DNA from: Deltaproteobacteria bacterium | Lineage (GTDB): Bacteria > Desulfobacterota > DSM-4660 > Desulfatiglandales > Desulfatiglandaceae | NCBI GenBank assembly: GCA_003646995.1 | Contig: QMLZ01000086.1 | Span: forward strand, 1-10,649 | Reading direction: 5' to 3' | Length of the DNA stretch: 10,649 nt | Shown: piece after piece, positions 1-7,182 of the stretch | Position numbering within the stretch: the stretch's first letter is position 1 | How the letters are laid out: each line of letters begins with the position of its first letter | Notes under the pieces: generated by a model | Told to the model about the DNA's origin: nothing | Database searches by the model: none | The model's input: only the letters and a program-made list of their open reading frames with translations | Translations under genes and position numbers: made by a program

Positions 1-1422
1 GTGTTCTTTGGTAGCGAGGAGCAGAAAAAGAAGTATCTGCCAAAATTGGCTTCAGGCGAGTGGTGTGCGGCTTATTGTCTGACAGAACCAGGCGCTGGCA
101 CCGACGCGCTGAACGCAAAGACAAAAGCAGTTCTTTCCGAAGATGGGAAATACTATATCCTCAACGGGGAGAAGATGTTCATTACCAACGCGGGATGGGC
201 AACGGTTTTTACCCTATACGCAAAGGTGGACGGGGAGCACTTCACAGGCTTCATTGTGGAAAAGGACTTTCCCGGCTTTTCCACAGGTGCCGAGATCGAT
301 AAGATGGGTGTGCACGGCTCCTCCACAAGGCCGGTTGTACTGGAAGATGCAAAGGTTCCAGTAGAAAACCTGATGTTTGAAATCGGAAAAGGCCACAAGA
401 TAGCCTTCAATATCCTTAACATAGGAAGATGGAAGCTGGGTGCAATGACTACAGGTGGATGCAAGGGTTGTATTGAAGGGGCTGTAAAGTATGCAAACGG
501 CCGCATCCAATTCAAGGTGCCAATCAGCTCATTTGGCATGATAAAGACGAAACTGGCCGATATGGCTATTCGCACCTATATGAGCGAGAGCATGATGTAT
601 CGAATGGCGGGGATGTTCGACGATAAGCTTGGAACCCTTGATGAGGAGGCCAAGAAAAGTGGGGCTGAGAATGCAAAGGCCATTGAGGAGTATGCACCTG
701 AATGCTCGATAACCAAAGTATACGGTTCTGAATGCCTGGAGTATTGTGTGGATGAGTATGTACAGATTCTCGGGGGTTATGGTTATTGTTCCGAGTATCC
801 AGCCGAACGGTACTACAGGGATTCAAGGATAAACCGCATATGGGAAGGGACCAACGAGATAAACCGGATGCTTATTCCAGGTACTCTCATGAGAAGGGCC
901 CTGCAGGGGAGACTCAATTTGCTTCAAGCAGCTCAGGCTATCCCTCAGGAGCTCATGAGTTATTCGCCGCTGGCCGTGCAGCTTCCGGACGAACCACTGG
1001 CGCTGCAAGAACACATGGTAAAAATGAGCAAAAAGATTGCTCTTATGGTTGCCGGGCTTGCGGCCCAGAAATTCGGTGCTAATTTGGCAAAGGAACAGGA
1101 AGTTCTGGCCAAGATAGCAGACATGATAATTGAGATCTTTGCCATGGAGAGCGGGCTGCTGCGGACGAAGAAGATCATTGAGTCAAAAGGACAGGACAAG
1201 GCGAAGTATCAGATAGCGGCAGTAGAGACATACGTTGATGAGAAGATTCCCACCATTGAAATGTGGGCCAAGCAGGCCCTGGCTTACATAGAGCAGGGTG
1301 ATACACTGAGAGCCCAGCTCGCCGGGGTGAAAAAGCTGGCAAGGTATCAGCCCATTGACACCGTGTCTCGACGAAGGGCGATTGCTGACAGGATAATTGA
1401 TTTGGAATCATATCCCTTCTAA
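1..1422 (+). CDS. acyl-CoA dehydrogenase, 5' end off the window
   Basis: FAD-dependent acyl-CoA dehydrogenase, which oxidises an acyl-CoA to the trans-2-enoyl-CoA in beta-oxidation and passes electrons to ETF. The visible part is 473 residues. The GTG at base 1 is almost certainly an internal valine, since the FGSEEQKKKYLPKLASGE segment normally follows an N-terminal alpha-helical domain of about 100 residues. Visible motifs are the FAD/substrate loop YCLTEPGAGTDA (about 25-36), the beta-domain segment NGEKMFITNAG (about 55-65), and WEGTNEINR (281-289), whose Glu282 aligns with the catalytic base of MCAD/VLCAD. About 170 further residues follow (about 300-473), an added C-terminal helical region as in VLCAD/ACAD9-type enzymes and Bacillus FadE. 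This points to a long- or broad-chain substrate, although specificity cannot be read from sequence. The gene ends just before a strong terminator and is not co-transcribed with fusA by obvious design. Confidence 0.95.
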   Translation: MFFGSEEQKKKYLPKLASGEWCAAYCLTEPGAGTDALNAKTKAVLSEDGKYYILNGEKMFITNAGWATVFTLYAKVDGEHFTGFIVEKDFPGFSTGAEIDKMGVHGSSTRPVVLEDAKVPVENLMFEIGKGHKIAFNILNIGRWKLGAMTTGGCKGCIEGAVKYANGRIQFKVPISSFGMIKTKLADMAIRTYMSESMMYRMAGMFDDKLGTLDEEAKKSGAENAKAIEEYAPECSITKVYGSECLEYCVDEYVQILGGYGYCSEYPAERYYRDSRINRIWEGTNEINRMLIPGTLMRRALQGRLNLLQAAQAIPQELMSYSPLAVQLPDEPLALQEHMVKMSKKIALMVAGLAAQKFGANLAKEQEVLAKIADMIIEIFAMESGLLRTKKIIESKGQDKAKYQIAAVETYVDEKIPTIEMWAKQALAYIEQGDTLRAQLAGVKKLARYQPIDTVSRRRAIADRIIDLESYPF

Positions 1423-1446
1423 TTGATAACAAAATGTCTTATACTT

Positions 1447-1485
1447 AAAGAGGGTTTGCAATTTTGCAGGCCCTCTTTTGTTTTG
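1447..1485 (+). terminator. intrinsic terminator of the acyl-CoA dehydrogenase gene
   Basis: A 14-base left arm (1447-1460) pairs fully with 1465-1478, counting two G-U pairs, around a four-base ATTT loop. The GC core is GAGGG/CCCTC. A T-rich tail (TTTTGTTTT, broken by one G) follows. It starts 24 bases after the TAA stop at 1420-1422, as expected for rho-independent termination. Confidence 0.88.
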
Positions 1486-1536
1486 GAAAGCTTGATTACA
1501 GACGGGCGAGGTAATGCCTGTTAGACAGTCTGAAGC

Positions 1537-1545
1537 TGCTATTAT
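1537..1545 (+). promoter_or_regulatory. possible extended -10 promoter for fusA
   Basis: TGCTATTAT is an extended -10 element (TGn followed by a 5/6 match to TATAAT) in the gap before fusA. No good -35 is present; the best 16-base-spaced hexamer is CTGTTA, a 3/6 match. If used, transcription would start near 1552 and place the inverted repeat at 1551-1635 in a leader of about 110 bases. This is pattern-based inference only. Confidence 0.3.
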
Positions 1546-1550
1546 GAAAT

Positions 1551-1635
1551 GGGCTAAGGACTCAAGGTACAAGGTGTAAGGCCAAAAACATGTCGTTTTC
1601 TGTTCCCTTATACCTTACGCTTCATGCCTTAGGCC
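1551..1635. repeat. imperfect inverted repeat built from 7-base units, upstream of fusA
   Basis: The left arm (1551-1581) carries AAGG four times at 7-8 base spacing. The right arm (1606-1635) is its imperfect complement, with CCTT-type units at a 7-base period (CCTTATA, CCTTACG, CTTCATG, CCTTAGG). The ends (GGGCTAAGG/CCTTAGGCC) and the inner part (AAGGTGTAAGG/CCTTATACCTT) pair best, and the middle is mismatched. A smaller AAAAC/GTTTT hairpin sits in the 24-base centre. The element has no coding potential. It could be a dispersed palindromic repeat (REP or MITE-like) or a leader hairpin of fusA. Confidence 0.7.
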
Positions 1636-1662
1636 TAATATGGAATATTCAGGAGAGTTTCA

Positions 1663-3747
1663 GTGAAGGAAGATATTCAAAAACTAAGGAACATAGGAAT
1701 CAGCGCCCACATTGATTCGGGCAAGACAACTCTTACTGAGCGAATACTTTATTACACAAAGAGAATAGGCGTCATACACGAAGTAAAGGGCAAAGATGGT
1801 GTGGGCGCAAAGATGGACTCCATGGAGCTGGAAAAAGAAAGGGGAATTACCATATCCTCGGCTGCTACCCACTGCTTATGGAAAGGCCACCGGATCAACA
1901 TCATTGATACTCCCGGGCATGTGGACTTTACAATAGAAGTTGAAAGGGCCCTTAGGGTTCTAGATGGTGCCATCTTGATTCTTTGTGCTGTGGGCGGGGT
2001 GCAATCTCAGTCCATTACAGTAGACAGGCAGATGAGAAGATATGGTGTCCCTAGGATCGCGTTTATAAACAAATGTGACAGGTTTGGAGCAAATCCTTAC
2101 AGGGTCTTGAATCAGCTCAGAGAGAAACTTGGCATGGATCCAGTTCTACTTCAGCTTCCAATTGGGCTCGAGGGTGATTTTCAAGGCATTATTGATCTGG
2201 TGAAAATGAAGGCGCTTTACTTCGAGGGGCCACATGGTGAGAGTATCCGCGAAGAGGAAATCCCGGACCAAATGCTCGAAGAAGCCAGCTCATACCGTGA
2301 ACAACTTCTGGACGCGGCCACCATGTATTCTGATGACCTCGCAGAGGCCGTTTTGGACGGACATGAGACAGAGGAAATGATTCACCTAGCCCTAAGAAAA
2401 GCAACATTGGCCAAAACCCTTACCCCTGTATTAGTGGGGTCAGCATACAAGAACATAGGGGTGCAGCCGGTCCTTGATGCGGTAAATATGTATCTTCCCT
2501 CTCCAACAGAAGTTGAGACCAGGGCGCTTGATTTGGATAGGGATGAAGCGGAGGTTTTCCTCAAGCCGGACCCAGGCTTACCCGTAGTGGCTTTGGCCTT
2601 TAAGCTGGAGGTTACCCCTTATGGACAATTAACTTATCTACGAATCTACCAAGGTTCCATCGGAAAAGGGGATGAGCTTATAATTACCCGGAACAGAAAG
2701 AAGATTCGTGTCGGAAGGATAGTGAGAATGCATGCCGATGAGATGGAGGATATTGAAAGAGGCTATGCAGGGGACATTGTTGCCTTATTTGGTGTGGAGT
2801 GTATAACGGGTGATACATTCACCGATGGCTCTGTTAATTACAGTATGTCTTCCATGCATGTGCCAGAGCCGGTAATTTCGCTGACCGTAAAGGCAAAGGA
2901 CAACAAGTCTCAGGAAAACTTAGCAAAGGCCCTGGGCAGATTTTCAAGAGAGGACCCCACATTCAGGACATACGTAGACCCTGAAACCGGCGAAACAATA
3001 ATATCCGGGATGGGGGAGCTACATCTGGACGTATATGTGGAGAGGATGCGGAGAGAGTACAAAGCCGACGTGGAGACAGGTATCCCGGAGGTTAGCTATA
3101 GAGAGGCCATAACACAAAGGGCCGAATTCAATTATACGCACAAGAAACAGACGGGAGGAGCTGGACAGTACGGGCGTGTCGCAGGATACATGGAGCCGTC
3201 TAAGGGTGAGAGCTATGAGTTTGTAAATGCTATTAAGGGAGGGGTAATTCCTTCCGAGTTTATCCCCGCAGTGGACAAAGGGTTTCTGTCATGCCTGGAA
3301 AAGGGCCCCTTGCTTGGTTATCCCGTGCTGGGGATAAAGGTGGTAGTCAATGATGGCCAGTACCATCCTGTTGATTCTTCTGAGCTTGCATTTCGGCAGG
3401 CGGCGGTAGGCGCTTTCAAGCAGGCATATATGAAGGCAAAACCGATAATTCTAGAGCCCATAATGAAGGTGAGCGTGGAGTGTCCCTCAGAGTATCAGGG
3501 CAATGTCATGGGCTCTATAAATCAGCGGCGGGGAATAATCCTCAGTTCCACAGAAGACGGTACCTTTACTACAATAGAGGCAGAGGTACCCCTGGCAGAG
3601 ATGTTTGGATATGCAACTGTGCTTAGGTCTCTCACACAAGGTAAGGCGGAATTCACCATGGAGTTTTCCAGGTATGGAAAGGCACCGGAATCTGTGGTCG
3701 AAGAGATCAAGAAAGCGAAAACCACGTCCCGACGAGGGGGGAAGTAG
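1663..3747 (+). CDS. fusA: translation elongation factor G, mitochondrial-EFG1/spdEFG1 type
   Basis: Ribosomal translocase GTPase of 694 residues, the normal full length. The GTG start is supported by AGGAGAG (1651-1657) five bases upstream and by the conserved [10 protein letters not shown] opening. GTPase motifs are G1 AHIDSGKTT (15-23), G2 RGITI (60-64), G3 DTPGH (82-86, with His86 as the hydrolysis-activating histidine), G4 NKCD (136-139, where ordinary EF-G has NKMD) and G5 GSA (259-261). The domain IV segment [12 protein letters not shown] starts at His493. From memory, long stretches ([16 protein letters not shown], the CAVGGVQ region) match human mitochondrial EFG1 better than E. coli EF-G. 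That places it in the spdEFG1 lineage, where a second paralogue (spdEFG2) is thought to handle ribosome recycling. It is not next to rpsL, rpsG or tuf, unlike the classical str operon. The next gene starts two bases after its stop. Confidence 0.95.
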   Translation: MKEDIQKLRNIGISAHIDSGKTTLTERILYYTKRIGVIHEVKGKDGVGAKMDSMELEKERGITISSAATHCLWKGHRINIIDTPGHVDFTIEVERALRVLDGAILILCAVGGVQSQSITVDRQMRRYGVPRIAFINKCDRFGANPYRVLNQLREKLGMDPVLLQLPIGLEGDFQGIIDLVKMKALYFEGPHGESIREEEIPDQMLEEASSYREQLLDAATMYSDDLAEAVLDGHETEEMIHLALRKATLAKTLTPVLVGSAYKNIGVQPVLDAVNMYLPSPTEVETRALDLDRDEAEVFLKPDPGLPVVALAFKLEVTPYGQLTYLRIYQGSIGKGDELIITRNRKKIRVGRIVRMHADEMEDIERGYAGDIVALFGVECITGDTFTDGSVNYSMSSMHVPEPVISLTVKAKDNKSQENLAKALGRFSREDPTFRTYVDPETGETIISGMGELHLDVYVERMRREYKADVETGIPEVSYREAITQRAEFNYTHKKQTGGAGQYGRVAGYMEPSKGESYEFVNAIKGGVIPSEFIPAVDKGFLSCLEKGPLLGYPVLGIKVVVNDGQYHPVDSSELAFRQAAVGAFKQAYMKAKPIILEPIMKVSVECPSEYQGNVMGSINQRRGIILSSTEDGTFTTIEAEVPLAEMFGYATVLRSLTQGKAEFTMEFSRYGKAPESVVEEIKKAKTTSRRGGK

Positions 3748-3749
3748 TC

Positions 3750-4445
3750 ATGAAAAGTTTTATGAAAGTCAGTCCACTGAGGCTCTTGGATATGTCGGTG
3801 GAAAAGAAGCTGGGCCCGGGCAACTTGGGTGTGCTGATAGCTAGGGCAGGGGTGGGAAAAACCGCTTGTCTGGTTCACATTGCATTTGACAGGATCTTTA
3901 GTGGTGAATCCCTTGTTCACGTGTCAGTGGAGGAGACACCTGACAAGGTAGCATCTTACTATAATGTGATTTTTTATGATATGATAAAAATTTTGGAGCT
4001 GGAAAACGAAGAGGACCTGCGCTTAATGGTTGAGCGAAATCGCATGATTCTTTCCTACGTGAAAGGAAGCTTCAGCGTAGACAGATTGAGGCGAAGCCTG
4101 GGCAACCTAAAACAGAACCTTTCTTTTGCGCCGCAAACCATAATTATTGACGGGCTGGATTTTGAGGTCACACCCAGAGAGTTTTTCGAGGAGCTCAAAG
4201 GTCTTTCGAAGGAGTTCAGTACTGAAACGTGGCTTTCTGCGCTTTCCCACAGGCACAAGCTGACTAAGAATGAAGAAGGCATCCCCTATCCTTGCAGTGA
4301 AATTGACGATCTCTTCGAGGTTATAATTCATATGGACCCTACAACAGAGGGCGTGTATTTGAAGCTGTTAAAGGATCATGGCCACACTTTGGGGCAGCAC
4401 GTTAGTGTAAGATTAGACCCTAACACATTTTTGGTGGTATCCTAG
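3750..4445 (+). CDS. KaiC/RecA-like P-loop ATPase of unknown role
   Basis: A 231-residue protein that I do not recognise as a named family with a known function. A Walker A motif (ARAGVGKT, 31-38) and a Walker B (TIIIDGLD, 130-137, with Asp134) frame a RecA/KaiC-type core. Between them is VEETPDKVASYYN (60-72), whose acidic pair after a beta strand resembles the catalytic glutamate position of RecA-like ATPases. The motif SALSHRHK near residue 170 may be the sensor region. There is no signal peptide or membrane segment, so the protein should be cytoplasmic. The ATG lies two bases after the fusA stop, and the purine-rich end of fusA (AGGGGGGAAG) supplies the ribosome binding site, so translation is probably coupled to fusA. 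An internal ATG at 3762 has no such site. A link to translation is suggested only by position. Confidence 0.85.
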   Translation: MKSFMKVSPLRLLDMSVEKKLGPGNLGVLIARAGVGKTACLVHIAFDRIFSGESLVHVSVEETPDKVASYYNVIFYDMIKILELENEEDLRLMVERNRMILSYVKGSFSVDRLRRSLGNLKQNLSFAPQTIIIDGLDFEVTPREFFEELKGLSKEFSTETWLSALSHRHKLTKNEEGIPYPCSEIDDLFEVIIHMDPTTEGVYLKLLKDHGHTLGQHVSVRLDPNTFLVVS

Positions 4446-4494
4446 CAGGAAATTGGATTTGAAGCCCTTCATCATGGGTGTAAGTCTCACTATT

Positions 4495-5991
4495 TTATGA
4501 AGGCTCTTCCAGGAAAGGAATAAACGGGATCAGCAACATCCCCGGGACAGACGCGCAGAAGCTGATGCCAAAAAATGTTCCATAGCCAAGCCACTGGGCC
4601 AGGAAACCGCTTGCTACCCCCGCTAAGACCCCACTGATGTTCATGAGCCCAGACCCAATCGCAAAATGGGCAGCCTTGAATTCATCAATGCACGTTCGCA
4701 TGAGATAAGTGACAAGAATCGATGTGCCAAGACCTCCAGCGAACTGGTCAAAGGCGTGGACACAGGCAACAAGGATGATGTTTTGGGCGCCTAACGGGGT
4801 AGGTACTAAAGCGCCTGTGTTTATGGCCACAAAATGCTGAAAATGGAAAGCCAAGGCCATGTAAATAAGATTGGTGAAGTTCTGGGCGATAAGAAAAGGC
4901 CAGATGGTTTTTTTCATGCTGTAACGGGCAATGAGCCATCCTCCTACCATAGCACCTACTATGGAAAACGGTAAACCGACTCCGCCCGAGATCCATCCAT
5001 AATGTACCTTTATGCCGAGATCCACGATGAAAGGAGAAACCATTGAGGCAAGCATTGATTCGCCGGTTCGCATCAATATGATAAAAGTAAGGGCAGTGCC
5101 CATTCTCTCCCTGTCCATGAAGGCAATAAAGGCGCGGGCGTAAAAGGATGTCTTGTCACCAAGCATTAGCGCCTTGATCTTGTTTTTGAAAATTCCTAAG
5201 CTCACAAGTCCCAATAACAGGCCAATGGCCACCCAGTCTGAAAAGGCTATCTTGCCGAGGATCGGCAAGAAAGCGACCAGGCGAGCGTTCCACAGAGGCA
5301 TGAATAGCTTTTGAAAGATCAATATGCAGCTTGCTAATATGCCGATACCTATCAAGAGTCTCAGGGTAACTAATCGTGCGAGTAGCTCGACGTAAGGTTT
5401 TCTATGTGTTTCCACGGACGGTAAGAAAATGAGGTGGTAAAGAAATAAGACGGCAAGCATGGCGGCAGAGCAGGTGTAGGCTGTGGTCCAGGACAGGGTT
5501 GTTCCCAGGGTTACCACGATGCCCGTGCCGGTCATCATGGCAATGCGATAGGCCATCACTCTGTAGCCCACAAACTTTGCCTGGCCCTTGTCGTCCAGTG
5601 CCTCCATGTAGTAACCGTCAATGGCCATATCATGAGTAGCGGCAACGATCGAGCCAATGAGCAATACGAGGGCTATGGCCTTTATTCCCCAGGAGGTGGC
5701 TGCAAGGATTGATATCAGCCCTATAAGCAGGAAAAGTGTGCCCTGGGCCAGCAACATCCAAGTTCTTTTGGTGGCATATTCATCAATATATGGTCCCCAA
5801 AGAAATTTCAGGACCCATGGAATTCCGTAAAGAGAGGTCAGGCCTATGGCCCGCAGGCTCATGCCCGTATCCCGGAAGAATACTGAGGAAATGATTCGGA
5901 TTATAGTATAGGGGAAGCCTTCGGCAAAATATGTGGTAAAGGCCCACACGTAGGGAGTCTTAAGTTTGTTGAGCTTTTCCCCAGATTTCAT
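4495..5991 (-). CDS. AmpG/PAT-family major facilitator permease
   Basis: Integral inner-membrane transporter of 498 residues, about the length of E. coli AmpG (491), with roughly 12 or more hydrophobic segments. The N-terminal pattern (Y-F-x-E-G-F-P-Y, then G-I-P-W-x-L-K-F-L-W-G-P-Y-I-D, roughly residues 20-70) and ATHDMAIDGY (118-127) are typical of the AmpG/acetyl-CoA transporter (PAT) branch of the MFS. In Enterobacteria AmpG imports GlcNAc-anhydroMur-peptides for cell-wall recycling. Substrate cannot be assigned here, because PAT members with other or unknown cargo are common in Desulfobacterota. The ATG is preceded by AAGGAT at a 7-base distance. The gene stands alone and converges on the ATPase gene across only 49 bases. 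It has its own promoter at 6112-6140, giving a leader of about 115 bases. Confidence 0.85.
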   Translation of the reverse strand: MKSGEKLNKLKTPYVWAFTTYFAEGFPYTIIRIISSVFFRDTGMSLRAIGLTSLYGIPWVLKFLWGPYIDEYATKRTWMLLAQGTLFLLIGLISILAATSWGIKAIALVLLIGSIVAATHDMAIDGYYMEALDDKGQAKFVGYRVMAYRIAMMTGTGIVVTLGTTLSWTTAYTCSAAMLAVLFLYHLIFLPSVETHRKPYVELLARLVTLRLLIGIGILASCILIFQKLFMPLWNARLVAFLPILGKIAFSDWVAIGLLLGLVSLGIFKNKIKALMLGDKTSFYARAFIAFMDRERMGTALTFIILMRTGESMLASMVSPFIVDLGIKVHYGWISGGVGLPFSIVGAMVGGWLIARYSMKKTIWPFLIAQNFTNLIYMALAFHFQHFVAINTGALVPTPLGAQNIILVACVHAFDQFAGGLGTSILVTYLMRTCIDEFKAAHFAIGSGLMNISGVLAGVASGFLAQWLGYGTFFGISFCASVPGMLLIPFIPFLEEPS

Positions 5992-6111
5992 TGCCAGATC
6001 CTTGTCCTAGATTCTGTTGAGAGACAGCAGTACAAACCTGTTCCCCCGGTTAACGGTGGTATGGTCTTGTTAAGTGGGCCATCCGGTCTAGAATGATTTC
6101 TTGCTTCTCGA

Positions 6112-6140
6112 CTAATACATTTTTTTCAATCACTTATCAA
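6112..6140 (-). promoter_or_regulatory. sigma70-type promoter for the AmpG-like permease
   Basis: Read on the minus strand: TTGATA (5/6 match to the -35; 6135-6140), a 17-base A-rich spacer, then TATTAG (4/6 match to the -10; 6112-6117). The predicted start near 6105 would give an untranslated leader of about 115 bases before the ATG at 5991. Prediction from consensus matching only. Confidence 0.5.
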
Positions 6141-6209
6141 TGGCACAGACGCAGACCATACTTTTTGTCGTTCCACTAGGCAACGGGAGTTGCAGTTATC
6201 GTGCCTTAT

Positions 6210-6238
6210 TTGATTTGGCCGGTGTATTTTGCTATGGT
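6210..6238 (+). promoter_or_regulatory. sigma70-type promoter for map-queG
   Basis: TTGATT (6210-6215), 17 bases, TATGGT (6233-6238), each a 4/6 consensus match with ideal spacing. Transcription would start near 6245. This lies downstream of the most upstream in-frame ATG (6229) and upstream of the preferred map start at 6310. The two promoters of the 5992-6309 divergent region are about 70 bases apart. Between them is only a small GCAAC-GGGA-GTTGC hairpin (6180-6193). I see no other gene in this 318-base stretch. Confidence 0.45.
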
Positions 6239-6293
6239 ACAAATTAATAAACGATAAGGTTAGAAAAGGTGAAAGGAAAGCTGGGCGCCATCC

Positions 6294-6299
6294 GGGGGA
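6294..6299 (+). promoter_or_regulatory. ribosome binding site deciding the map start
   Basis: GGGGGA lies ten bases before the ATG at 6310. The alternative upstream ATG (6229) sits within the predicted promoter. This supports the 290-residue form that starts with the SEC-C motif. Confidence 0.55.
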
Positions 6300-6309
6300 T
6301 TGGAATATC

Positions 6310-7182
6310 ATGAAAATCGGCAGAAATGACCCGTGCCCTTGCGGGAGTGGGCTGAAGTACAAGAAGTGCTGCATGAGAAAAGAGGAAAAGAGGGAACGCG
6401 AGCTCGAGGAGGTGTACTTCAAGAAGTACGGTATAAGGCTTAAGCATCAAAAGGACATTGAGGGAATCAAGAGGGCAGGGGTCATCGCATTGAAAACGCT
6501 TGACCTGGTTGAGTCAAACCTGCGCCCGGGAATGACCACGGAAGAAATAGATCGCTTAGTGCACGATTTCACTGTAAAGAATGGGGCAATTCCGGCGCCG
6601 CTCAATTACAAGGGATTTCCGAAAAGCGTGTGCGTCTCTGTGAATGAAGTTATTTGTCATGGTATTCCTGGTCAAAGAGTGTTGCGAGAAGGCGATATTG
6701 TGAACGTAGATGTAACCCCCATTCTTAATGGTTACTACGCTGATACCAGTAAGACCTTTTTTGTGGGGGAGCCGAGTAAGGAGGCCCGGAAGGTCGTGGC
6801 GGTTGCCAAGGAATGTCTCAAGAGAGGGATGGCTCAGGTAAGACCGGGCAACACTATTGGTGACATCGGGTGGGCAATACAAACCTATGCCGAATTGCAA
6901 GGGTGTTCTGTAGTGAGGGAATTTGTCGGCCATGGTGTGGGATTCAAGTTTCATGAGCCCCCACAAGTGCCACATTACGGGAAAAGGGGTGAGGGCATAG
7001 TCTTGATTCCCGGCATGGTTTTCACCATAGAACCCATGATTAATTTGGGCAAGAGACACCTCAAGATCTTGGACGACCATTGGACTGCAGTAACCGCAGA
7101 TGGTTCCCTTTCTGCACAGTTTGAGCAAACCATTCTCGTGACAGCCGACGGGTATGAAAGTTTAACCCCCTATGACCTCTGA
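6310..7182 (+). CDS. map: type I methionine aminopeptidase with N-terminal SEC-C zinc motif
   Basis: Removes the initiator methionine from nascent proteins. It has 290 residues. An N-terminal SEC-C motif ([16 protein letters not shown], 6-21; zinc ligands Cys9, Cys11, Cys20 and Cys21) precedes a pita-bread catalytic domain. All five metal ligands are present with E. coli spacing (constant offset 37): Asp134, Asp145, His208, Glu241 and Glu272. The substrate-site His117 is also conserved. An in-frame ATG at 6229 would add 27 residues (MLWYKL...), but it precedes the predicted transcription start. The ATG at 6310 has GGGGGA (6294-6299) upstream and begins directly at the conserved [12 protein letters not shown], so I chose it. 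SEC-C is otherwise known from the SecA C-terminus, where it binds zinc and SecB. A ribosome- or nascent-chain-docking role here is inference. queG overlaps its 3' end by 11 bases. Confidence 0.95.
   Translation: MKIGRNDPCPCGSGLKYKKCCMRKEEKRERELEEVYFKKYGIRLKHQKDIEGIKRAGVIALKTLDLVESNLRPGMTTEEIDRLVHDFTVKNGAIPAPLNYKGFPKSVCVSVNEVICHGIPGQRVLREGDIVNVDVTPILNGYYADTSKTFFVGEPSKEARKVVAVAKECLKRGMAQVRPGNTIGDIGWAIQTYAELQGCSVVREFVGHGVGFKFHEPPQVPHYGKRGEGIVLIPGMVFTIEPMINLGKRHLKILDDHWTAVTADGSLSAQFEQTILVTADGYESLTPYDL

Noticed and set aside
153..575. 140-codon minus-strand frame inside the acyl-CoA dehydrogenase
   Set aside because: Antisense to a conserved FAD enzyme domain; no motif, no promoter or ribosome binding site worth noting.
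3522..3920. 132-codon minus-strand frame spanning the fusA end and the ATPase start
   Set aside because: It crosses the junction of two convincing plus-strand genes and has no recognisable motif.
4466..4503. Possible bidirectional terminator between the ATPase and permease genes (CCTTCAT/ATGAAGG)
   Set aside because: Only seven base pairs around a 24-base loop, half of it inside the permease coding end, and no T-tract; too weak to call.
6229..6309. 27-residue N-terminal extension of map from an upstream ATG
   Set aside because: The ATG lies within the predicted promoter, the extension is not family-like, and the ATG at 6310 begins exactly at the conserved SEC-C opening with a ribosome binding site.
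6556..7128. 190-codon open frame on the minus strand inside map
   Set aside because: It lies wholly antisense to a well-supported methionine aminopeptidase with all ligands intact, shows no family motif, and has Cys/His/Ser-rich composition typical of a shadow frame.
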